A DNA stretch of 55,661 bases from Pseudomonadota bacterium (GTDB taxonomy: Bacteria > Pseudomonadota > Alphaproteobacteria > Rickettsiales > SXRF01): the NCBI GenBank assembly GCA_963205245.1, contig CAUJIB010000056.1:1-55661 (forward strand), read 5' to 3'. Shown in pieces: positions 17,006-25,336 of the stretch. The stretch's first letter is position 1, and each line of letters starts with the position of its first letter. Position numbers and translations under genes: made by a program. The notes beneath the pieces are model-generated. The model worked only from the letters and a program-made list of their open reading frames with translations, was not told the origin of the DNA and ran no database searches.

Positions 17006-17644
17006 TTATAGTTTTTTCGCATGGCTTTTTAGATATTTAGCAACGCCATCTGCGCTTGCTTTCATACCCTCTTCACCGCGCTGCCAGCCAGCAGGGCAAA
17101 CTTCACCATGTTCTTCATGAAATTGCAGCGCATCTACCATACGCAACGCCTCATCCACATTACGACCAAGCGGCAAATCATTTATTACTTGGTGACGAAC
17201 AATACCATTACCATCAATCATGAATGTACCACGGAAAGCAACAGCATCATTAACCAAAACATCGTAATCACGGGAAATAGATTTGGTAAGATCTGCAACC
17301 ATTGGGAACTGCACATCACCAATACCACCTTTTTCAACCGGTGTTTGCTTCCATGCTAGATGGGTAAAGTGGGAATCCACAGAAATGCCTATAACTTCAG
17401 TTTTGCGCAGCTTAAATTCTTTCAAACGGTTATTGAAAGCAATAATTTCCGACGGGCACACAAAAGTAAAATCAAGCGGCCAGAAAAACAAAATTCCGAT
17501 TTTGCCTTTTTTAGTTATCTTACCGGCAGCATCTTTTTTAATTCCCAAATAGTTGAGAAGATTGAATTTATCATCAAAACTACCATCTGGAAGTACGGCG
17601 GTTGCGGTAAAATCTGGGGCTTGTTTGCCAACTAATACACTCAT
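17006..17644 (-). CDS. 2-Cys peroxiredoxin (AhpC/TSA, Prx1 type)
   Basis: A 212-residue thiol peroxidase that reduces hydrogen peroxide and organic peroxides. The peroxidatic C63 lies in the FTFVCPSE motif and the resolving C182 in GEVCPAGW, so it is a typical 2-Cys enzyme working as a domain-swapped dimer. A basic insertion of about 15 residues (GIKKDAAGKITKKGK) lies before the active-site strand. The start has AAGGAGA eight bases upstream, a strong Shine-Dalgarno site. The next gene downstream is trxB, which would recycle it through thioredoxin. It is divergent from SURF1. Confidence 0.95.
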   Translation of the reverse strand: MSVLVGKQAPDFTATAVLPDGSFDDKFNLLNYLGIKKDAAGKITKKGKIGILFFWPLDFTFVCPSEIIAFNNRLKEFKLRKTEVIGISVDSHFTHLAWKQTPVEKGGIGDVQFPMVADLTKSISRDYDVLVNDAVAFRGTFMIDGNGIVRHQVINDLPLGRNVDEALRMVDALQFHEEHGEVCPAGWQRGEEGMKASADGVAKYLKSHAKKL

Positions 17645-17774
17645 TACGGTTCTCCTTAAATATTGAGGTTATGATTGAGGCTTCTAAAAATTCAGTAGTA
17701 AATATATAAGCCTTCTAATATAAGGTTCAAGTATTATTATCATTAATTCCAGAGTTTTTTAGTCAACTTTTATA

Positions 17775-18470
17775 ATGTTAGAATTTTTTAGAAATAATTT
17801 TCGTAAACCTCAATTCATTCCGTTACTGTTTATAATAACGGCAACAGCAACTACAATCTTTCTAGGAGCATGGCAATTAGAACGCCTGCGGTGGAAAAAC
17901 GATCTGGTAAAGAATGTTGAGCACGCACAAAACCTGCCTGTGCTTGATAAGATACCTGAAAATCTGGAAAATCTTGATTATCGCAAAGTAAAGCTGGAAG
18001 GAATATTCAAGCACAAAAAATCACTGCATCTGATCGGCAGACAGCATGGAAACTTTCCCGGATATTTTATCCTTACGCCTTTTGAATTACAAGATGACGG
18101 CAGGATAATACTCATCAACCGTGGCTTTTCCCCTGTAGATAAGGAAAGCAAGCCTGAAGGCCTACAAACTATAGAAGGGGTAATCCGACCCGCCCGTGAA
18201 AAACGCTTTTTTGCACCGGAAAATATTCCGGACAAAAATATCTGGTTTTATGAAAATATAAATGCCATATCAGCAACCACCGGCTTAACATTAACATCTG
18301 TTATTGTAGAAGAAATTGGCAAAAATGAAGCGGAAACATTCCCGATTAAAGGTGATGGCAAAATCAATTTAAGGAATGATCATCTCGGCTATGCCATAAC
18401 ATGGTTTTCCACCGCAATAATCGGACTGGTTATGTTCGGGTTTTATTATCGCAAAACAGAAAAAAATTAG
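17775..18470 (+). CDS. SURF1 family cytochrome oxidase assembly protein
   Basis: A 231-residue inner-membrane protein with TM helices at about 17-34 and 207-226 flanking a periplasmic domain. Family motifs are LGAWQLERLRWK right after TM1, LDYRKVKLEGIF, and ILINRGFSP. SURF1 assists haem a insertion into aa3-type cytochrome c oxidase, which implies that this organism respires aerobically. It lies 8 bases upstream of thrC, an order found in many alphaproteobacteria. No oxidase subunit is in the window. Confidence 0.92.
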   Translation: MLEFFRNNFRKPQFIPLLFIITATATTIFLGAWQLERLRWKNDLVKNVEHAQNLPVLDKIPENLENLDYRKVKLEGIFKHKKSLHLIGRQHGNFPGYFILTPFELQDDGRIILINRGFSPVDKESKPEGLQTIEGVIRPAREKRFFAPENIPDKNIWFYENINAISATTGLTLTSVIVEEIGKNEAETFPIKGDGKINLRNDHLGYAITWFSTAIIGLVMFGFYYRKTEKN

Positions 18471-18478
18471 GTTTAATA

Positions 18479-19870
18479 ATGCATTATATCTCCACTCGCG
18501 GTGCTGCACCAAGATTGTCATTTGAAGAAGTTGTACTTGCCGGACTAGCAGAAGATGGCGGACTTTATCTACCGGAAAATATTCCTGCCTTTTCCATGGC
18601 AGAAATAACCGCTATGCAGTCACTTTCTTACACTGACCTTGCCTATAATATTATTTCCTGTTTTACAGGTAATGATATTACCGCAGATGCACTTAAGAAC
18701 ATAATTAATGAAGCCTATAAAACTTTTCGCCATTCGGCCATCGCTCCCACTAAGCAATTAGATTCCAATACTTATTTATTAGAACTTTTCCATGGTGAAA
18801 CCCTAGCATTTAAGGATTTTGCCCTACAATTTTTAGGGCGTCTACTCGATCATATTTTAGAAAGGCGCGGGCAAAAAGCAACCGTGATAGGGGCTACTTC
18901 CGGCGATACAGGTTCAGCAGCGATTGCTGGCTGCCGCGGACGTAAAAATATGGAAATTTTTATTTTATATCCACATGGGCGCGTATCAGATGTGCAGCGC
19001 CTGCAAATGACTACTGTGCAGGATAAAAATATCCATAATATCGCACTTAATGGCACTTTTGATGATTGTCAGGATATGGTAAAAATCTTACTAGCCGATA
19101 TGGAATTTCGTAACAAATATAATCTTACAGCCGTAAATTCTATTAACTGGGCTAGGATTCTTGCGCAGACAGTATATTATTTTTATACCGCTTTAAGGCT
19201 GGGTGCACCGGCAAAAGCTGTAAGTTTTTCCGTACCAACCGGCAATTTCGGCGATATTTATGCTGGTTATATTGCTAAGAAAATGGGGCTGCCGGTAGAA
19301 CAGCTTATCATCGCCACTAACCGCAATGATATTCTCGCCCGCACCCTTGCTACCGGTACTTATGGCATGGCTGGAGTTGAACCATCACTTTCCCCGAGTA
19401 TGGATATTCAAATTTCCAGCAATTTTGAACGGCTTCTCTTTGATTTATATGATCGTGATGGCGCAAAAATTACTGAGATAATGAGGGATTTCCGTAAAAA
19501 TAAAAAATTCACCATTGAGCCAGAGAAACTTTCCCGCCTGCGGACAGAATTTGCTGCTTCCTCTGCTTCTGATGAGGAAACCAAAAATACCATAAAATCT
19601 TGCTATGAAACAACAGGCGAGGTTTTAGACCCGCATACGGCAGTTGGTTTGTTTGCCGGAAATAAAGCCCGCAGAAACACCGAAACACCACTGGTAGTAC
19701 TGGCAACAGCCCACCCTGCCAAATTCCCTGATGCAGTAAAAGCTGCCTGCAATATCCACCCTGAACTGCCGCCACATCTTTCCGATTTATTCACCCGCAA
19801 AGAAAAATTTGTGCATTTAGAAAATAATGTAGATTTAATAAAAAAGCTTATTGAAAAGAATATTAAATGA
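18479..19870 (+). CDS. thrC: Threonine synthase
   Basis: A 463-residue PLP enzyme converting O-phosphohomoserine to threonine. The N-terminal MHYISTRGAAPRLSFEEVVLAGLAEDGGLYLPE is characteristic. The PLP lysine is K112 in GETLAFKDFALQ, and the phosphate-binding region includes GATSGDTGSAA. It is the long (yeast/E. coli) class. The frame is open 26 codons further upstream inside SURF1, but homology puts the start at the ATG at 18479. The stop overlaps the M16 peptidase start as ATGA. Confidence 0.96.
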   Translation: MHYISTRGAAPRLSFEEVVLAGLAEDGGLYLPENIPAFSMAEITAMQSLSYTDLAYNIISCFTGNDITADALKNIINEAYKTFRHSAIAPTKQLDSNTYLLELFHGETLAFKDFALQFLGRLLDHILERRGQKATVIGATSGDTGSAAIAGCRGRKNMEIFILYPHGRVSDVQRLQMTTVQDKNIHNIALNGTFDDCQDMVKILLADMEFRNKYNLTAVNSINWARILAQTVYYFYTALRLGAPAKAVSFSVPTGNFGDIYAGYIAKKMGLPVEQLIIATNRNDILARTLATGTYGMAGVEPSLSPSMDIQISSNFERLLFDLYDRDGAKITEIMRDFRKNKKFTIEPEKLSRLRTEFAASSASDEETKNTIKSCYETTGEVLDPHTAVGLFAGNKARRNTETPLVVLATAHPAKFPDAVKAACNIHPELPPHLSDLFTRKEKFVHLENNVDLIKKLIEKNIK

Positions 19871-21126
19871 CCTATCAAATTACTACCCTGCCCAATGGAA
19901 TGCGTGTTGCCAGTGAGTTTTTACTGGGTATTGAAAGCGTGGCAGTGGCGGTAAGCGTTGGCACTGGCGCACGTTATGAAAGTGAATCAGAAAATGGCAT
20001 ATCCCACCTGTTAGAGCATATGGCCTTCAAAGGCACCACCACCCGAAGTTCGCGTGATATTGCCGAGATTTTTGATACAATCGGTGGGCAGCTGAATGCC
20101 TATACATCCATGGAACTTACGGTTTATTACGCTAAGGTATTACGTCAGGATATAAGCATAGCCGTGGATGTGCTGGCGGATATTATGAAGAACTCAACTT
20201 TTGCCGAACATGAGCTGGTGCGGGAAAAAGAAGTGATTATCCAAGAAATCGCAATGCACCATGACACACCCGATGATCTGATTGTTGATTATTTTGATAT
20301 GACCGCCTTTGCCAACCAGCCCCTTGGCCGTTCAATTTTAAGTACAGCCGAAAAAGTGGCGGCTTATAGCAGTGATGATTTACGTAATTATATGGCAGAT
20401 CACTACCGCCCGCAAAGAATGGTAATAACCGCCTCCGGAAATATAAAACATCAGGACTTTGTTGCACTAGTGGAACAATTTTTTAGAATGGAAAAAGTGC
20501 CGGACGGAAAAACTTTTGAAACGGCAAATTATGTAGGCGGGGAAAGCAAAACAACCGCTGATTTTGAACAATTGCATCTGCTTTTAGGGCTTCCGGCTGT
20601 TTCCGTACATTCGCCTGATTATTATGCTTTGCAGCTTTATACTACTATCTTAGGCGGCGGCATGTCTTCACGTTTATTCCAAGAAGTGCGGGAAAAACGC
20701 GGACTGGCTTACACAGTTTATGCCATGGCATCAGCTTATGAAGATCTAGGAATGATGAGTGTTTATGCCGCAGCTGCCCCCGATAAAGGCAAAGAACTGG
20801 CAACTGTGCTTTGTGAACAAATATCAGAGATGGCAAAGGATATTTCTGATACGGAGCTAAACCGCGCTAAAAACCAGCAAAAAGCAGAATTATTGATGGC
20901 ACGGGAAAACCCCCAAACCATTGCCACCTGGATCGGCAGGCATATCCTGTTATTTGGTGAATATCGCCCAGCTTCCCTGATTATTGAAAAAATAGAAGCG
21001 GTAAGAAAAGAACAATTATTAAAGCTAGCAGCAAAAATAGCTGACGAGAAGTTAACTATTGCGGCACTGGGTGATGTTTCCCATGTCCCTGCTTATGAAA
21101 AATTGCGCCACAGTCTAACCCACTAA
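19867..21126 (+). CDS. M16 family zinc metallopeptidase (mitochondrial processing peptidase-like)
   Basis: A 419-residue protein of the pitrilysin/MPP family. The inverted zinc motif is H47-L-L-E50-H51 in HLLEHMAFKGT, with the downstream Glu ligand in EKEVIIQEIAMHHD (about 120-133). The C-terminal half-domain has the LGGGMSSRLFQEVREKRGLAYTVYA motif typical of MPP-beta-like bacterial enzymes. All catalytic residues are present, so it should be active. It is the third gene of a SURF1-thrC-M16 operon, with a 4-base overlap. No signal peptide is seen, suggesting a cytosolic location. Confidence 0.93.
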   Translation: MTYQITTLPNGMRVASEFLLGIESVAVAVSVGTGARYESESENGISHLLEHMAFKGTTTRSSRDIAEIFDTIGGQLNAYTSMELTVYYAKVLRQDISIAVDVLADIMKNSTFAEHELVREKEVIIQEIAMHHDTPDDLIVDYFDMTAFANQPLGRSILSTAEKVAAYSSDDLRNYMADHYRPQRMVITASGNIKHQDFVALVEQFFRMEKVPDGKTFETANYVGGESKTTADFEQLHLLLGLPAVSVHSPDYYALQLYTTILGGGMSSRLFQEVREKRGLAYTVYAMASAYEDLGMMSVYAAAAPDKGKELATVLCEQISEMAKDISDTELNRAKNQQKAELLMARENPQTIATWIGRHILLFGEYRPASLIIEKIEAVRKEQLLKLAAKIADEKLTIAALGDVSHVPAYEKLRHSLTH

Positions 21127-21141
21127 AATTAATTTTTATTA

Positions 21142-21292
21142 ATTTGAGAAAAGAATTTCCCTAGGAAGGCAAGGCGACGTGTACAATAACAAATCCACAT
21201 GTGGGATTTGTTACTTTATAAGACAAAATCCCGCTTGCGGATTTTGTAGTATACGAGCCTAAACCTGACGCAGGGAAAAATTTAAATCAAAT
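21142..21292. repeat. 151-bp palindromic element with terminal inverted repeats (MITE-like)
   Basis: Both ends read inward from ATTTGA and remain related for about 46 bases (shared blocks include TTTCCCT and AGG..AGGC..CGT.TAC). The interior holds two hairpins. AACAAATCC (21188-21196) pairs with GGATTTGTT (21204-21212), and ACAAAATCC (21223-21231) pairs with the complement ending at 21247, with GC pairs at the tip and one bulge. The right end (21247-21292) recurs in inverted orientation at 55613-55658, with about 39 of 46 positions the same. There is no coding capacity. It sits between the M16 gene and the metal-operon promoter. Confidence 0.75.
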
Positions 21293-21304
21293 TGGTAAAA
21301 TCCC

Positions 21305-21336
21305 TTGACCTTGTAGTATACTCCAAGCTGTATCAT
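21305..21336 (+). promoter_or_regulatory. MerR-type promoter with operator dyad
   Basis: A -35 box TTGACC (21305-21310) and a -10 box TATCAT (21331-21336) are separated by 20 bases, the over-long spacing that MerR-family activators correct by twisting DNA. A 22-base near-perfect palindrome (21308-21329) lies across the spacer: half-site A-C-CTTG-T-AGTA against TACT-C-CAAG-C-T, with two mismatched pairs. The first gene downstream encodes a MerR-type regulator, so the site is probably autoregulatory and controls the whole four-gene operon. Confidence 0.85.
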
Positions 21337-21355
21337 TAAAAAAATGGGGATTAAA

Positions 21356-21760
21356 ATGCAATATTTGACTATCGGCAAATTAGCAGAAAAAACTGGTACA
21401 ACACCAGATACGCTACGCTATTACGAGAAAATAAAACTTATTTCCGGCACAGAACGTTCAAAAGCTGGATACCGTCTTTATAATCCGGATATAATACGCG
21501 TAATACGCTTCATCCATGGGGCAAAAGGATTAGGGTTTACCCTTGAAGAAACTCGTAAACTTTTAATGTTAAAAACATCGGATCAGGCAACCTGTTCAGA
21601 GATTTTAGAATATACTAAAGGTAAAATTAAAGAAGCAGAAAATAGGATCCATGAATTAAAGGAAATCAAAAATATCCTGAAAAAATTAGTATCTGAATGC
21701 CCAGCCGATGACAGCAAATTAGATTGCTGCCCGATTATTGAACATATCGCAAGGAAGTGA
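21356..21760 (+). CDS. MerR-family thiolate metal-responsive regulator (MerR/PbrR-like)
   Basis: A 134-residue regulator. The N-terminal winged helix-turn-helix has LTIGKLAEKTGTTPDTLRYYEKI, then a long dimerisation helix and a C-terminal metal loop. Counted from this start, the Cys are C80, C115, C124 and C125. The 35- and 9-residue spacings equal those of the Hg(II)-binding Cys of Tn501 MerR and of Pb-responsive PbrR. The Zn-type His in the loop is absent. This argues for a soft thiophilic ion (Hg, Pb or Cd) rather than Zn or Cu(I). The ATG at 21356 has GGGGA five bases upstream; an ATG at 21344 is in frame but too close to the predicted transcript start. Confidence 0.88.
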   Translation: MQYLTIGKLAEKTGTTPDTLRYYEKIKLISGTERSKAGYRLYNPDIIRVIRFIHGAKGLGFTLEETRKLLMLKTSDQATCSEILEYTKGKIKEAENRIHELKEIKNILKKLVSECPADDSKLDCCPIIEHIARK

Positions 21761-21762
21761 AT

Positions 21763-22392
21763 ATGAAAAAAATTATAACAACTACTCTCATTTTTTTCTC
21801 TTATATCAACATGGTATATGCAAAACCAATTTCTTATGTTGATGGCATTATGTTGATGCAGGAAAATGATGAAACCGGACACACCATCTCCACCGATTAT
21901 ACCATAACCCCTAATTATGCCGTGGGGGTTTATGCAAAGCAGGAAAGGGGAGGGAAGGAATTTAAAACCATCTCGCCACAATTGAACTCCCTTATTAAGC
22001 GTTGGAATTTTGAAGACGGCCAAGGCAATATTTTTAATATGAGCGGGGTCGGCGCTTCACATTACCATGGCGATAATTATTTTACCGCCTGGACCAGCTT
22101 ACTCGCTGATTATGAAACCCGCCGCATTTTCACCTCTTACGAATTACGTTTAATGTATGTGAATCATCTCGAAAATTCGGCATGGCAACGGGCGCGGGTG
22201 GGCTTTGCCCCTTATCTTGCCAATTACGATGATATTAATACCTGGCTCATGCTTCAGCTAGATCATCACCCCGCCAAAGATGATTCTGTGGTGGTAACAC
22301 CACTAGTAAGGTTTTTTTATAAAACCACCCTGCTGGAAGCAGGCTATAGCAGCAATAACCACGCTATGTTTAATTGGATATTACAATTTTAG
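21763..22392 (+). CDS. Exported protein of unknown family, probable small outer-membrane beta-barrel
   Basis: A 209-residue product. The ATG at 21763 is preferred over the GTG two codons earlier because AAGGAAG sits at proper distance. A signal peptide (about 1-18, ending VYA-KP) is followed by alternating short strands rich in Tyr, Thr and Asn, and the chain ends in Phe (NWILQF), as barrels recognised by BamA do. Several His lie in HYHGDNYF and LDHHPAKDD, possible metal contacts. It is embedded in a MerR-regulated operon with MerP- and MerT-like genes, so I infer a role in metal passage or binding at the outer membrane. The family is not recognised. Confidence 0.65.
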   Translation: MKKIITTTLIFFSYINMVYAKPISYVDGIMLMQENDETGHTISTDYTITPNYAVGVYAKQERGGKEFKTISPQLNSLIKRWNFEDGQGNIFNMSGVGASHYHGDNYFTAWTSLLADYETRRIFTSYELRLMYVNHLENSAWQRARVGFAPYLANYDDINTWLMLQLDHHPAKDDSVVVTPLVRFFYKTTLLEAGYSSNNHAMFNWILQF

Positions 22393-22403
22393 AGAGGATA
22401 ATT

Positions 22404-22685
22404 ATGAAAAAAATATTATTATTCATACTACTTAGTACGATTTCTGTTTCTGCAAAAGCCGAAACTATTAAAGTGTCAGTTAATGGTTTGGTTTGCGCAT
22501 TTTGTGCAACAGGCATAGAAAAAACTTTTAAAAAACAGCCGGAAGTTCAGGATATTAGCGTTGATTTAGAAAATAAATTAGTAACGGTAAAAACAAAAAA
22601 CGGCCAAAATATTGATGATGAAAAATTAAAAACCCTCATTACCGATACCGGCTATACGGTAGTTGCGATTAAGAGGGAAAAATAA
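22404..22685 (+). CDS. Periplasmic heavy-metal-associated protein, MerP-like
   Basis: A 93-residue protein with a signal peptide (cleavage near AKA-ET, residue 19) and one HMA ferredoxin-like domain. The metal-binding pair is C31-A-F-C34 in NGLVCAFCATG, where classical MerP has GMTCAAC. The rest (VQDISVDLENKLVTVKT, TDTGYTVV) follows the HMA fold. In mer operons MerP hands Hg(II) to MerT; here the ion could also be another soft metal. The start at 22404 has GAGG upstream, and the stop overlaps the next start (TAATG). Copper chaperones of the same fold are the main alternative. Confidence 0.85.
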   Translation: MKKILLFILLSTISVSAKAETIKVSVNGLVCAFCATGIEKTFKKQPEVQDISVDLENKLVTVKTKNGQNIDDEKLKTLITDTGYTVVAIKREK

Positions 22686-23053
22686 TGGCGATACATAAAA
22701 CTATCTTACCAACCATTTCGTTATTCAGCTCATTTAGCACTTTGCTCTGCTGCGCACTTCCTGCTTTGCTAGTATCATTAGGGGCAGGGGCTGCGCTGGC
22801 CGGTTTGGTAAGCGCCATACCTGAGCTTATCTGGCTTTCCGAGCATAAAATAGCCCTTTTTATATTTTCAGGAATCATGCTTACTGTTTCTGGCATTTCA
22901 CGCTACTTAAGCCGAAATGCTGCCTGCCCAACCGATATTATTCAGGCCAAATCATGTTTAGGTTTACGCCGTTTTAGCACGGTTATATTCTATGCTTCTT
23001 TGTTTATATATGGGGTGGGGTTCTTTTTCGCTTTTATAATTAACTGGCTGTAA
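22685..23053 (+). CDS. MerT-like inner-membrane metal transporter
   Basis: A 122-residue membrane protein with three hydrophobic helices (about 14-43, 54-72, 98-120). A vicinal Cys pair C22-C23 lies in the first helix (TLLCCALPALL), and two more Cys (C81, C91) lie in the loop between helices two and three. This layout matches MerT, which accepts Hg(II) at the CC pair and passes it to the cytoplasmic Cys. It follows the MerP-like gene with a 1-base overlap. No MerA reductase gene follows: the next gene is convergent. The ion is therefore uncertain. Confidence 0.78.
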   Translation: MAIHKTILPTISLFSSFSTLLCCALPALLVSLGAGAALAGLVSAIPELIWLSEHKIALFIFSGIMLTVSGISRYLSRNAACPTDIIQAKSCLGLRRFSTVIFYASLFIYGVGFFFAFIINWL

Positions 23054-23055
23054 TT

Positions 23056-23382
23056 TTACCGACCGCGCCCGCCGCTTTCTTCTGTTCCGGCAAAACGATT
23101 CCAACGGTCTTCACTGATACGCCTTTTATCATTCAAGCGGTTGCGGATCGTACCAACTTTTTCACTCCATACCTCTTTTTTATCATCCTTTTTTTTCTTC
23201 TCGGTTCTTGCTCTGTCTCTTAATTTCTCTTCTTTTTCTTTCTCTTCCCTTTTTTTCTTTTCACCTGCTATACGGTTGCGGGCAAAAGCAAAAAGCCCCT
23301 GATGCAAAGCGTTCTGCCGCATTTGCTGTTTCTTTTTTTCTTTTTTGCTTAGATGTTTATTATTATTTAGCCAGAAAAACAC
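23056..23382 (-). CDS. Small highly charged hypothetical protein
   Basis: A 108-residue protein (GTG start at 23382) dominated by Lys, Glu and Arg. It opens with FFWLNNNKHLSKKEKKKQQMRQNAL, then a charged single-helix-like stretch (about 40-75) and a tail with RNRLNDKRRISEDRWNRFAG. It has no signal peptide and no known motif. It begins 5 bases after the previous small gene and probably belongs to the pmbA-ABC exporter transcript. Low-complexity Lys/Glu content makes chance coding possible, but the tight spacing favours a real gene. Confidence 0.5.
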   Translation of the reverse strand: MFFWLNNNKHLSKKEKKKQQMRQNALHQGLFAFARNRIAGEKKKREEKEKEEKLRDRARTEKKKKDDKKEVWSEKVGTIRNRLNDKRRISEDRWNRFAGTEESGGRGR

Positions 23383-23387
23383 ATTAA

Positions 23388-23558
23388 TTACTCTTTATTA
23401 TTCTGCGGGGTGGTTACTTTACGACGGCGCAAATTATCACGCAAAGCAGAAGCAAGCTTTTCTTTCTTATTCTTGTTATCAGATTTGTTCTTGTTAGAAG
23501 TAATAGAGACCGAAGAAGCTAATTTTTTATTATCTGTATCCATATCCAAACCTACCAT
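23388..23558 (-). CDS. Small Arg/Lys-rich hypothetical protein
   Basis: A 56-residue protein starting at the ATG at 23558, 4 bases past the ABC exporter stop. A longer frame into that gene exists but would give a spurious hydrophobic N-terminus. The body is Ser/Asn/Lys-rich and the C-terminus reads LASALRDNLRRRKV. A short tail of this LR.NL.RRK kind is, from memory, common in small alphaproteobacterial proteins of unknown function. It may bind nucleic acid or acidic lipid, but nothing proves it. Confidence 0.55.
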   Translation of the reverse strand: MVGLDMDTDNKKLASSVSITSNKNKSDNKNKKEKLASALRDNLRRRKVTTPQNNKE

Positions 23559-23562
23559 AAAA

Positions 23563-25323
23563 TTAATCATTATCAAAATCATTAGAATAAAGTTGATAAT
23601 ATTTACCACGCTTAGCAAGCAATTCTTCATGATTGCCGCTTTCTATTACTTTTCCCGCCTCGATTACATAAATAATATCCGCCCCTACAATGGTACTTAG
23701 GCGGTGGGCAACAACCAAAGTAGTTCGTCCCTTCATAAGCTCCTGCAAAGCTTGCTGGATATTACGCTCGGATTCATTATCCAGTGACGAAGTCGCCTCA
23801 TCCAGCAGTAGAACTGGCGCATTCTTAAGCATGGCGCGGGCAATAGCAATACGCTGACGTTGCCCGCCGGAAAGACGCACCCCATGCGCACCAACCATGG
23901 TATTATAGCCTTCTGGTAAGGAATTTATAAAATCATCAACCGAAGCATTTTTAGCAGCGGTAATAATTTCCTCATCACTTGCCCCAATCCGCCCATAAGC
24001 AATATTCGCTTTAATAGTATCATCAAATAGCATTGATTCCTGTGGAACAAAAGCCATTGCCTCACGTAAACTATGCAAGGTTATATTCTTAATATCCTGC
24101 CCATCTATAAAAATACCGCCGCTTTGCACGTCATAAAACCGCAGAAGAAGATTCATAAGCGTCGATTTCCCACCACCTGACAAGCCAACAAGTGCAGCCA
24201 TTTTACCAGCTGGAATATCCAATGTTACACTATCAATACCGGTTATTTCAGGTGTGTAACGAAAAATCACATTTTCAAAACGTATATTACCTTGGCTAAC
24301 AACTAAAGCCTGCGCGTCATGTTTATCTAAAATTTTTGGTGCTGTATCTATAATATTAAACAAACGGCTGGCAGCAGCAATACCTTCTTGCAACACCCCG
24401 TTTAAGCCAGACATAGCCCGCACCGGCTTATAGGCCATTAGAAAAGCAGTTATGAAAGAGAAAAAAGCCCCAGCACTGATAGTCCCTTCCAACACCTGAA
24501 AACCGCCATACCATATCACTAAGGCTATGGAAACCCCGCTTAAAATCTCCATTAGCGGTGTAGAGGCAGATTGTATACGGGAGGATTTATAATAAAGACG
24601 AAATAATGATTCTATAACCCCCCTTGCCCGAGCCACTTCAAATTCTTCACGATTATAGGATTTTACCGTACGTACTCCGGCAAAAACCTCATCCAGACTG
24701 CTGGTAAAATCCCCAAGCTGCGCCTGCGCTTTATCAGATAAACGGCGCAGCCTTTTACCAAGCCTGATAATAGGATAAATAGCCACGGGAAAAGCAACAA
24801 GGGCAATAAAAGCAAGAGCTGCATTTTGGTAAATCATTACACCAAGCAAAAATACCATGGAAAGTAATTCCTTGGTTATGGCAGTAAGAACATTAGAAAA
24901 AGCGTTACGCAACAAATTTATATCATTAGTAAAACGTGAAATTAACCGCCCTGATGATTGCTGGTGAAAAAGCCCAATATCACTTTTCATCAGATGCTCA
25001 AATAAGCGTGTCTGCATGTCGGCAACAATACGCTGCCCAATATAACGCATGGAAAGAGTGTTGCCATAATTAGCCACTGCGCCAATAAGGGTAATACAAA
25101 ACACTGCAAAGGGAATCAGCGTAAGCATAGTACGGTTTTTTTCTATAAAAATCTGATCGAGTGCCGGTTGGATCATCCAAGCATTAAGTGCTGCTGTGCT
25201 TGCCACTATAAACATGCAAAATATTGCCAGAAACAGCCGTTTTTTATAAGGCGCGATATGCTCCTTAAGCAACCGCCCAATAACTTCCCTGCCTGAATGC
25301 TGTTTGCTGTTTATGATGGTCAT
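23563..25323 (-). CDS. MsbA-like ABC exporter (fused permease-ATPase)
   Basis: A 586-residue half-transporter. The N-terminal transmembrane domain (about 20-320, six helices) is followed by an ATPase domain with Walker A GLSGGGKST (about 381-389), signature LSGGQRQR, Walker B VLLLDEATSSLD and the H-loop VAHRLST. The sequence follows the MsbA / lipid A flippase branch of exporters, which form homodimers in the inner membrane; drug or peptide export cannot be excluded. It is 13 bases downstream of pmbA on the same strand and is followed by two small charged genes. Confidence 0.88.
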   Translation of the reverse strand: MTIINSKQHSGREVIGRLLKEHIAPYKKRLFLAIFCMFIVASTAALNAWMIQPALDQIFIEKNRTMLTLIPFAVFCITLIGAVANYGNTLSMRYIGQRIVADMQTRLFEHLMKSDIGLFHQQSSGRLISRFTNDINLLRNAFSNVLTAITKELLSMVFLLGVMIYQNAALAFIALVAFPVAIYPIIRLGKRLRRLSDKAQAQLGDFTSSLDEVFAGVRTVKSYNREEFEVARARGVIESLFRLYYKSSRIQSASTPLMEILSGVSIALVIWYGGFQVLEGTISAGAFFSFITAFLMAYKPVRAMSGLNGVLQEGIAAASRLFNIIDTAPKILDKHDAQALVVSQGNIRFENVIFRYTPEITGIDSVTLDIPAGKMAALVGLSGGGKSTLMNLLLRFYDVQSGGIFIDGQDIKNITLHSLREAMAFVPQESMLFDDTIKANIAYGRIGASDEEIITAAKNASVDDFINSLPEGYNTMVGAHGVRLSGGQRQRIAIARAMLKNAPVLLLDEATSSLDNESERNIQQALQELMKGRTTLVVAHRLSTIVGADIIYVIEAGKVIESGNHEELLAKRGKYYQLYSNDFDND

Positions 25324-25336
25324 ATAATTCTAATTA

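Noticed and set aside
21305..23053. Complete mercury resistance operon
   Set aside because: No mercuric reductase (MerA) or lyase (MerB); the next gene is convergent. Called only MerT/MerP-like.
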